A stretch of 39,346 nt of DNA, from the NCBI RefSeq assembly GCF_031085175.1, contig NZ_JAVHUY010000070.1, positions 1 to 39,346 of the forward strand, given 5' to 3'. This DNA is from Phytohabitans maris. GTDB taxonomy: Bacteria > Actinomycetota > Actinomycetes > Mycobacteriales > Micromonosporaceae. Shown one piece after another: positions 1 through 6,178 of the stretch (position 1 is the first letter of the stretch; each line of letters begins with the position of its first letter). Below the pieces are notes generated by a model. The model had not been told where the DNA came from, made no database searches, and saw only the letters and a program-made list of their open reading frames with translations. The translations under genes were made by a program, and so were the position numbers.

Positions 1-1641
1 GCGGGTGATGTAGTCCTCGACGTGCTGGTCGATGGTGGCTAGGGCGTGGCGGAGGGTGGGTGGGGCTTGAGGCTGGTCGGCGGCGGTGAGTGGTCGTAGG
101 AGTCGGTTGTGGAGTTTGGTGTAGAAGATCGCTAGGCGTTGCCCGTCGGGGGTCAGGGTGTAGGTGTGGGTGTGTTCGATCCGGTGGATTAGGCCGTTGG
201 CGCGTAGCCGGCGCAGGTCGTAGGTCATCTGGCTGGTGCTGTAGCTGGTGCCGAGCAGCCGGGCGGTCAAGGCGCGAAGGCTGTTGTTGGTGATGCCGGT
301 GACGGCGAACAGGTTCAGGCATAGGGCGCCGGTCAGGGCCATGACCCGAGGGTCGCCGAAGCGAAGCGCTGGGGCCCTCCTGCCGTCCTCGGTGAGGGTG
401 GGCTGGGCGACCCGCTCGATGGCTGGGCTCGCCAGGACACAGCCCTGACCGACCCGGATAGTGTCCAACAGTCGGCGGTTGACGTCACGGGCCTTGACGA
501 CGAGTTCGTCGAGGTGTTCCAGGCGGCGCAGCACGCGCAGGTCGTAGGTGTCGTTGATGACGGTTTCGATACGCAGCGCGCGGCGGTCTTTGAGGTAGTA
601 CTTGATCCGCGAGTGGCGGTAGAAGGCATTGACGACGACGCCGTCGTTGTCCCGGTCGATCGCGGTGCGGAACACGCCGTGGGTGGTGGAGCGGACCTGC
701 CGGTTGAAGATGATCTCCATGTTGTCGGGGCGGCCGATGTCCAGGTTGTCCGCGGCGAGGGCTTCGAAGAAGGCCCGAGCGTGGTGGGGTGCGCTGAACA
801 CGATGGTCTTGGCGACCTCGACCTGGCGCATGGAGATGTCCCACCAGTAGCCGGCCTGCCGGTCGGTGCCGGTGAACGGCAACGGCAGCCGGGCCCACCA
901 GCGTTCGGCGAACACCGTAATGGTGCCGGGGCCGAGCCGGTCACAGATGTCCTGCAGCGCGGCGGGCTCGTCACAGGAGGCGAACCCGTTGGACAGTTCG
1001 GTGAAGCCGACACCCGCTGCGGTGGCTTGGCGTTTGGCCCACTCGTGCCCGTTGATCCAAATCTTGCCCGGGTAGGGAAAGTAGGCGCAGATCTTGATGA
1101 ACGCCGGGCCGACCTGCTCGTCCCATAGGTAGAAGTAGTAGCAGGTGACCCGGCGTTCGACCCGTTGGTAGGAGAACCACACCGCGCCGGTCCCGGTTTC
1201 GGACTTGGTGCCGGTGAAGACTCGTTGGTATTCCTGCGCGACGCCGATCGCGGCGACCTGAGACCGGCCGGTGGCGGCGGCCTTGCGGATCAGCGGCATC
1301 ATCTGATCGATCTTGCGTTCCGGCCACGGGCTGTCGGCCAGCACACCCGGTCTGCTGTTGTCCTTCTTCCCAGCAAAGCTGATGACCGGGATGTCGTTGG
1401 CCCGCGCGAACGACATCACGGCCCGGCGGAACGTCTGTCCCCGGCGTTCCAGCAACGCCGGTGATGGCACCGGCTTGCCCTCATGCTGGGTCAGGAAGCT
1501 GACCACCTGGCCGCCCACCATCAGGTTCGGCACGGACAAGGTGAGATAGACCCGGTCCAGGCAGTCGATCTCCAGCAGCTTGCGCCCGTCGAGTACGTCG
1601 TTGACCGTCACCGCGTTCGTTCTGGACACACGCGCTGCCAT
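1..1641 (-). CDS. Conserved protein of unknown function, 3' end cut by window edge
   Basis: Reading the minus strand from the ATG at 1639-1641 gives 547 codons without a stop to the window edge, so the C-terminus is missing. The protein begins MAARVSRTNAVTVNDVLDG. It contains an aromatic-rich stretch (TCYYFYLWDEQVGPAFIKIC, about residues 160-180) followed by FPYPGKIWINGHEWAKRQA. The C-terminal third (about residues 440-520) looks like a winged helix: an LTARLLGTSYSTSQMTYDLRRL helix pair, then LIHRIEHTHTYTLTPDGQR as the wing, as in MarR/ArsR-type folds. I recall similar hypothetical proteins in actinobacteria but know no function for them. It is transcribed away from the folded element and IS110 remnant at 1.75-2.4 kb. 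Wrong-frame translations are rich in S, T, P and R, whereas this frame has normal composition, which supports it. A role in a mobile element is possible but unproven. Confidence 0.85.
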   Translation of the reverse strand, partial: MAARVSRTNAVTVNDVLDGRKLLEIDCLDRVYLTLSVPNLMVGGQVVSFLTQHEGKPVPSPALLERRGQTFRRAVMSFARANDIPVISFAGKKDNSRPGVLADSPWPERKIDQMMPLIRKAAATGRSQVAAIGVAQEYQRVFTGTKSETGTGAVWFSYQRVERRVTCYYFYLWDEQVGPAFIKICAYFPYPGKIWINGHEWAKRQATAAGVGFTELSNGFASCDEPAALQDICDRLGPGTITVFAERWWARLPLPFTGTDRQAGYWWDISMRQVEVAKTIVFSAPHHARAFFEALAADNLDIGRPDNMEIIFNRQVRSTTHGVFRTAIDRDNDGVVVNAFYRHSRIKYYLKDRRALRIETVINDTYDLRVLRRLEHLDELVVKARDVNRRLLDTIRVGQGCVLASPAIERVAQPTLTEDGRRAPALRFGDPRVMALTGALCLNLFAVTGITNNSLRALTARLLGTSYSTSQMTYDLRRLRANGLIHRIEHTHTYTLTPDGQRLAIFYTKLHNRLLRPLTAADQPQAPPTLRHALATIDQHVEDYITR

Positions 1642-1750
1642 GACCGTGCACCTCCCGCAACCACATCCGTGGATGCGAGGATGCGACCACCGCGAGCGGC
1701 CCCACCAGGCCAATCACCCGTCTGGGCGGTCCGAGGCGAAGCCTCCCTCG

Positions 1751-1844
1751 TGCGGTGGCCACCAACGTTCACCAGGTGACCGGCGGCCTTCGGCCGCTGG
1801 TCACCCGGGCCCGGCGAAGCCGGCAAAGGTAAGTGGCCACCGCA
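1751..1844 (+). ncRNA. Strongly folded non-coding element, possible IS110 bridge-RNA remnant
   Basis: A perfect 12-bp inverted repeat (TGCGGTGGCCAC at 1751-1762, its complement at 1833-1844) encloses a long hairpin at 1775-1805. That hairpin has GGTGACC pairing with GGTCACC, continued inward by seven more pairs (one G-U) and a three-base loop. A smaller CCGGC-GAA-GCCGG hairpin follows near 1811-1823. No reading frame across it looks coding. It ends just before the IS110-type recombinase remnant. IS110 elements of the IS621 type are known to encode a structured bridge RNA in the non-coding left end just upstream of the recombinase, so position and fold fit. A plain terminator or cruciform is the alternative. 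The fold is seen; the bridge-RNA role is inference. Confidence 0.4.
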
Positions 1845-1849
1845 CTGAT

Positions 1850-2424
1850 GTGGCGTTGCGGGCGGTATTACCATCCGACCACGCGATCTTGGGTATCGAT
1901 CTGGCCCAGTCGCGGCAGGCAGCCGCCCTGACCGATCACGACTCGCGGTCCTGGCGCGGTGGCGGCTACGGTGCTCGCCGTGGCAGCTCGATGACCTGCT
2001 GGAACGAGCGCTGCGGGCGGCAGGCTCGGCGGGCTTCACGGGGATCACGGTGGCCTGCGAGCCGACCGGTCACCGCTGGATGATCGTCCAGCAGCTGGCA
2101 GCCGGCCGGCGGATCCCGCTGGTCTGCGTGCGGCCGCTGGTGGTGTCCCGGGCCCGCGAGGCGGAGGACTACACCCGCGGCAAGAACGACGACAAGGACG
2201 CGGTCCTCATCGCCCGGCAGGCCGCCCAGTTGCACTGCTGCCTACCGGAGCGAGCTGGTGCGGAATGGGCGCGGCTGGGTCACCTCAGCGTCCGCCGCGC
2301 CCAACTAATCACCGACTCCAGCGTCTGCATGCAGCAGTTGCGAGACCTCCTCGAGGTCGCCTGGCCTGTGGTCCTGGACGCAGCCGGTGAGCCGCTGAAG
2401 TCCGCGACGCGGCAAGGTGGATAA
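1850..2424 (+). pseudogene. IS110-family (DEDD) transposase remnant, frameshifted and truncated
   Basis: Two frames together give the N-terminal RuvC-like domain of an IS110 recombinase. From about 1850 the first frame reads ILGIDLAQSRQAAALTDHD, holding the first catalytic Asp. A one-base loss near 1946 moves the reading to the frame containing VACEPTGHRW (the Glu), then GKNDDKDAVLIARQAA (the last Asp pair). That frame stops at 2424, after about 190 residues in total, where family members run to about 350-400. The C-terminal serine-containing half is absent. No ATG is in frame; GTG 1850 is a possible start. The frameshift and truncation make it non-functional. It is followed closely by the convergent secreted-protein gene. 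Confidence 0.8.
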
Positions 2425-2446
2425 GGCTTCTGGCCGGCTACCAGGG

Positions 2447-2833
2447 TTAGGTGTCGTCGCGGATTTCCTTGCTCACGCAGTTGATGAGCGTGGTGTCGCC
2501 CGATCCTTCGCCGAGGCACACCCTCATGATGTAGTTCTTGCTCTTGGCTAGGTCGTAGGACCAGGTCCTGATTTTGCCGTTCCCGCCGACGTAGTTCCAG
2601 GACAGGAGCGTCCCGCCGGCGCTACGGATCTCGCCGCGGACGCCGTACCCGTCGGCAGAGATGTCCTTGACCAGGAATTGGTCGCTGCTCACAGCGTCCG
2701 TGTACGCCATAAGGCCGTCAGAGTACCTGGTGTAGATGGTCTCGCTGGCGGCCTGGGCCGCCCCCGCGAGACCGAAGACGGCCAGGGCGGTGGCCCCGGC
2801 GACCGCGGCTCCAAGGATGGTTTTCTTGCTCAT
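2447..2833 (-). CDS. Small secreted protein of unknown function
   Basis: A 128-residue protein. I start it at the ATG at 2831-2833 because an AAAGGA-type ribosome site lies about 9 bases upstream; a further in-frame ATG seven codons earlier has no such site. Residues 1-28 (MSKKTILGAAVAGATALAVF, then GLAGAAQA) are a textbook signal peptide with an AxA cleavage site. The mature part of about 100 residues begins ASETIYTRYSD and is rich in Tyr, Ser and Gly, probably mainly beta strand. Its only two cysteines (MRVCLGEG and LINCVSKE) lie near the end and could form a disulphide. It stands alone between mobile-element remnants. It resembles the many small exported actinomycete proteins, but I do not recognise its family. 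Confidence 0.8.
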   Translation of the reverse strand: MSKKTILGAAVAGATALAVFGLAGAAQAASETIYTRYSDGLMAYTDAVSSDQFLVKDISADGYGVRGEIRSAGGTLLSWNYVGGNGKIRTWSYDLAKSKNYIMRVCLGEGSGDTTLINCVSKEIRDDT

Positions 2834-2926
2834 GGGTCTCGTCCTTTCGAGCATTGTGAGGCTTCACGCCCGATGGTACGGATGAGATCCACGATCTTCC
2901 TTGCGACAACATTGACAGTTAATTGA

Positions 2927-3667
2927 ATCGCCTGGTCAGGCGGCGCTCACATCGCGCGCCAATGGCTGGGCCGTATCGGCAAGACGGACAATGGCATCGT
3001 CATGGTCACCACCGTCTGGGCCGACGAACGGATCTACTATCCGCTGCACGCCCGCCCTTACACGCCGGCCGCTCACTTCGGCAAAGGGCGCAACGATCCC
3101 GCGTTCCGCAGCCAAGCTGCAGGTCGCCGCCGAACTGGTGACCCAGGCGCAACAGACCGGTGTGGTGTTCCACGCCGTGGTGGCCGACTGCTTCTACGGC
3201 GACTACGACGATCTGCGCGGCCAACTTCGTCAGGCCGGCTTTGGTTTCGTGATGGCGCTCAAACCCCACCGCGGCACCTGGCAGTACGGCACCCAGGCGC
3301 ACACTCCGAAAGACGCGGCCAAAGCGGTGCCCTACAACGGCCCGGACGATCCCGGCCGGTGGCACCCGGTGCAGCGACGGTTCCGTGACGGACACACCGA
3401 AACCTGGTGGGCCACCGACGCCCAACTGGGCTGGTGGAGCCCCGACGGCCACACCCGACTCGTGATCGCCACCAAACGCCCCGCGACCCTGCCGAACAAG
3501 GCCACCCGGTACCTGGCCAGCAACCTGCCCCGCCCCGGCGGCCCGCACGACACTTCCGACCGCCTCCACGAAAGCGCCGACCTGACCGAAGTCGTCCGGC
3601 TATACGGCGTCCGGCACTGGATCGAACAAAGCTACAAACAGGTCAAAGACGAACTGGGCTGGGCCGC
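2927..3667 (+). pseudogene. IS701-like DDE transposase remnant
   Basis: Starting after a TGA at 2924, one frame reads ARQWLGRIGKTDNGIVMVTT and PLHARPYTPAAHFGKGRND. An extra base near 3111 shifts the reading to KLQVAAELVTQAQQTGVVFH, then the catalytic-type segment VVADCFYGDYDDLR, and ends at VRHWIEQSYKQVKDELGWA, the region carrying the DDE glutamate. This order is that of IS701/IS4-type DDE endonucleases. The N-terminus (with the first Asp) and the C-terminus are both missing, and there is a frameshift, so it is dead. Its right edge abuts the inverted excisionase half at 3668, which marks a rearrangement breakpoint. Confidence 0.8.
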
Positions 3668-3841
3668 CTTCACTGGGAACCGGTCGATCTTCGCCAACGC
3701 GTACCCGGTGCTGCGGTTGACGTCGAGGATCTGGGCCGCGGTCGCCACGTCCGTGGTCAGGCCAAGGCTTCGGGCCTCATCAAGAGTCCACCCGGTACGC
3801 GGGGCAGGCGGTGAGACCGGGGCGGGCATTGTGGCTGTCAT
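3668..3841 (-). pseudogene. Excisionase-like helix-turn-helix gene, 5' half (inverted)
   Basis: From the ATG at 3839-3841 on the minus strand the reading is MTATMPAPVSPPAPRTGWTL, then TDVATAAQILDVNRSTGYAL and AKIDRFPVK. This is the N-terminal part of an AlpA/excisionase-type HTH protein: the helix pair before the wing. A GGAGGGAAG ribosome site lies upstream of the start. Homology stops at FPVK (3668), where the IS701 remnant begins on the other strand. The missing end (VVRVGHRYVVPTAAMIRLLE) is found immediately beyond the start codon, on the plus strand at 3872-3940. The natural explanation is an inversion of this ~190-bp piece. Confidence 0.7.
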
Positions 3842-3871
3842 GGCATTGGCTTCTTCCCTCCACAGTGGTTG

Positions 3872-3940
3872 GTGGTCCGGGTCGGGCACCGCTACGTCGT
3901 GCCCACCGCCGCGATGATCCGACTGCTCGAAGCCGAATAG
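3872..3940 (+). pseudogene. Excisionase-like gene, 3' half
   Basis: This plus-strand stretch reads VVRVGHRYVVPTAAMIRLLE, then AE and a TAG at 3938-3940. It is the standard wing and C-terminus of an excisionase-like HTH protein, which in intact relatives follows directly after FPV(K/R). It completes the half at 3668-3841 but in opposite orientation. It lies 130 bp before an integrase start, the normal xis-int order of actinomycete integrative elements. It has no start codon or ribosome site of its own. Confidence 0.7.
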
Positions 3941-4070
3941 CTCCGGCAGAACCAACCCGGCCCGGCGCTGGACGGGTCGCATCCGTTGCTGCCGCCCGGC
4001 GTTCGTTCCAGCGACTAATCCCACCGCGTCGGTCCACGTCCACGGTCCGGCCGCGCGAAGGGAGTAACTG

Positions 4071-4316
4071 ATGTTCAGCGGGACGATCATCAAGAGGTGT
4101 TCCTGCCGGGAGGAGACCGGTACCCGACTGGGTAGCTGGTGTCCCCAGCAACGCCGGCCCGACGGCGGCCGCGCCGCCGGCCATGGTCGGTGGAGCTACC
4201 AACTCGAACTCCCGGTACCTCCCGGCACGCCTCACCAACAGCTGCGCCGTCTAGGTTTCCCCGGCCGACAGACAGCCGCCGCCCACCTTCACCGAGCCGA
4301 GACCCTGCTGGTGTTG
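4071..4316 (+). pseudogene. Tyrosine integrase, N-terminal fragment
   Basis: The ATG at 4071 follows a GAAGGGAG ribosome site. The product begins MFSGTIIKRCSCREETGTRL and continues with WSYQLELPVPPGTPHQQLRR and LGFPGRQTAAAHLHRAETLL. This matches the arm-binding N-terminal domain (KRC.CR...G..W.....P....R..LR..GF..R..A) of integrases from actinomycete integrative elements and phages. Similarity ends after about 82 codons, where the sequence becomes the 3' end of the convergent secreted-enzyme gene. The core-binding and catalytic domains (R-H-R-Y) are absent. With the excisionase halves upstream it marks a former xis-int module. Confidence 0.75.
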
Positions 4317-5098
4317 TATCCCTGCAGGCATGCCGTGTCACCGGATTGGATCTGCGCGCGTAGCTCACCGTCGGCGAACTGGCCGACGATGTCGCCCCGG
4401 CCGTCTCCGGTGAAGTCGCCCAACCGGGCCACCGAGGCCTGCGGGTTGTCCGGTCGTGCCGGCTCCCACAGTTCGTCGACGATGATGCCGGCGTCGTGTA
4501 CTTCGTGGCCGTACGCGCTTGGGTCGGCGGAGTTCTGCACGGCCTGGCAGATCGCACCGATGTCGCCGCTCATCCACCGGTTGTCGGGAAATCTGCGCAG
4601 CATCGCGTTCAGGAACGCGTTGGTCGCGTAGACCGGGTCGGTGAGTTCGTCGGGTGATCCCCAGCCGGTGGACGGCCGTTGCTGAAACAGACCAAGACTG
4701 TCGTGGTCGACCGCCTCGGTGTAGTTGTGCAGCGTGCTTTCGGTGATGGCCGTCGTTACGGCGATGACTGTGGCCCGTTTGGCCAGCCCGCGGCCGCGGG
4801 CGGTCGCGGTGATGACGCGGGCGCACGAGATGTTGTAGGCGTTGACGGCGTGGCCGAGTCGCTCACCGTTCATGTCCGGCCGGACCTTGTCGGCGATGGC
4901 GTCGTCGGCGCTGGTCGGACCTCTCGGCACGCACGGCGCGGTCGCGATCATCGCGGACATTTCGGCGGGCACGGGAGACCCGGTGAGCGTGTCGGCGGGA
5001 TCGATCGGCGTGGCGGCGCGTGCTGGTGCGGCAACGGCGAGGCTGGCGGCCGCTGCCAGTATCAGGAAGACCGGTCCGCGCAGGGGTTTGATTCTCAT
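4289..5098 (-). CDS. Secreted lysozyme/transglycosylase-like protein, C-terminus damaged
   Basis: A 269-residue exported protein. The start is the ATG at 5096-5098, with AGGAG seven bases upstream; the frame stays open further upstream but there it only shadows the neighbouring gene. Residues 1-28 are a signal peptide ending PARA. The catalytic-like domain (about 75-210) contains VTTAITESTLHNY with Glu120 as the probable acid, then DSLGLFQQRPSTGWGSPDEL, typical of the goose-type/SLT lysozyme fold in actinomycetes. A short FG-GAP-like unit follows (VARLGDFTGDGRGDIVGQFA, about 223-242), nearly the same as in the next gene. The last ~15 residues come from the junction with the integrase fragment, so the natural C-terminus is lost. 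It follows the cysteine peptidase gene by 17 bp, so one operon. Activity on peptidoglycan is inferred. Confidence 0.8.
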   Translation of the reverse strand: MRIKPLRGPVFLILAAAASLAVAAPARAATPIDPADTLTGSPVPAEMSAMIATAPCVPRGPTSADDAIADKVRPDMNGERLGHAVNAYNISCARVITATARGRGLAKRATVIAVTTAITESTLHNYTEAVDHDSLGLFQQRPSTGWGSPDELTDPVYATNAFLNAMLRRFPDNRWMSGDIGAICQAVQNSADPSAYGHEVHDAGIIVDELWEPARPDNPQASVARLGDFTGDGRGDIVGQFADGELRAQIQSGDTACLQGYNTSRVSAR

Positions 5099-5115
5099 GT
5101 GGATACTCCTGGGGG

Positions 5116-5958
5116 TCAGAGGATGCGCCGGATGTTGCTGGTGGTCCAACCGGTGCCGATCCGCACCCCACTGCCCGGCGCCAGCAACTCGTCCTGGGCC
5201 AGGTCCCCGGTGGACCGCCACGCACACAACTCACCATCAGCGAACTGGCCGGCGATGTCGCTGCGGGCATCGCCGGTGAACTCGCCCAGCCGGGCCACCG
5301 AGGCCTGCGGATCCGGCGCGGGCTCGTCGACGACGTTGTCGTAGCGGATCGGCGTGTAGAGCCCGGCGTACGCCTCGGACCAGACGCGCTGGATCGTGTC
5401 TTGGCTGCCGGTCTGCTCCATCACGACGGGCTCGGTGCGCGCGGAGTTGTCCCACTGGACGAAGAGCGCCACGTGATTCTCGCTGGTGTCGCCGGTGTGT
5501 CGCAGGAGCGCGTCGCCGGGCTTCAGACTCGATCGGGAGATCTGGAATGCCCGGTCCATCAGGTTGCCGGTCCAGAACGCGCTTCCCGAGCCGCCCAGGC
5601 CCCACGCCATGGCGACGAATCCGGAGCAGTCCGTGCGGTAGTCGCCGTACGAGTTGCGGTAGCACCGCTGCTGCCTGCACGGGATGCCGACGCTGACCCA
5701 ACTCGGAGCGCGGGTGAGCACCTGCGCGCGGGTCAGCTCCTTGTCGGAGCCGTTGTTCGCGCAGGGAACGGTTGTGGTGTCCACAGCGAGGGCCCGCGGC
5801 GTCTGGCGCGGCGCCAGACCGGGGTACGCGGCCAGCGGCGGGTCCGCCGGTGTCACCGTCCCCGCCGTCGCCGCGGCAGCAGCCGCCGGTGGGGCCACGA
5901 GCGGGCCGACGAGCAGGGCCAACGGCACGGCTAGCACTGCGGCCAGTCTTCGCAGCAT
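5116..5958 (-). CDS. Secreted NlpC/P60-like cysteine peptidase with FG-GAP-like tail
   Basis: A 280-residue protein with a GGAGGAATC ribosome site just before its ATG. Residues 1-30 form a signal peptide (LRRLAAVLAVPLALLVGPLV, then an Ala run). The catalytic domain carries YRTDCSGFVAMAWGL with Cys111 as nucleophile and ENHVALFVQW with His162, the Cys-His arrangement of NlpC/P60 amidase/endopeptidases that cut peptide bonds in the wall. Four further cysteines before the nucleophile may form disulphides. The tail (about 220-280) holds VARLGEFTGDARSDIAGQFA and then ends TGWTTSNIRRIL; it shows what the truncated downstream gene has lost. It is the first gene of a two-gene operon, divergent from the AfsR-like regulator. 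Confidence 0.87.
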   Translation of the reverse strand: MLRRLAAVLAVPLALLVGPLVAPPAAAAAATAGTVTPADPPLAAYPGLAPRQTPRALAVDTTTVPCANNGSDKELTRAQVLTRAPSWVSVGIPCRQQRCYRNSYGDYRTDCSGFVAMAWGLGGSGSAFWTGNLMDRAFQISRSSLKPGDALLRHTGDTSENHVALFVQWDNSARTEPVVMEQTGSQDTIQRVWSEAYAGLYTPIRYDNVVDEPAPDPQASVARLGEFTGDARSDIAGQFADGELCAWRSTGDLAQDELLAPGSGVRIGTGWTTSNIRRIL

Positions 5959-6178
5959 TCTGATTCCTCCGTGCGTTTGGGTGGGCCCGGCCGATTCCTC
6001 AGCGAGCCTGAGGTCGCCGGTGTTCGGGACGCGCAGACCCTGTCAGGGCGCGCTTGAAGCCGTATTGCAGCGAGGTGGAAGCCGCTGCTGCGGGCTGGTG
6101 GCGGCCGGGGACGGCAGGCGCTATAGCGTGGTGGGCCATGCCGGAGCGGCCGACCGCGGAGGGTGGGTGGCGAGACTG
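5959..6178. promoter_or_regulatory. Divergent promoter region between wall-enzyme operon and AfsR-like regulator
   Basis: These 220 bp separate two divergently transcribed units and must hold the promoters of both. On the minus side only the ribosome site is clear. On the plus side GGAGGG precedes the regulator start. I see no convincing -10/-35 pair or long repeat that would mark an operator. The arrangement makes the regulator a candidate controller of the operon. Confidence 0.4.

Noticed and set aside
333-1128. Several long open frames on both strands
   Set aside because: They are shadows of the real minus-strand gene 1-1641; their composition is rich in S, T, P and R or in D, G and V as expected from wrong frames of high-GC DNA.
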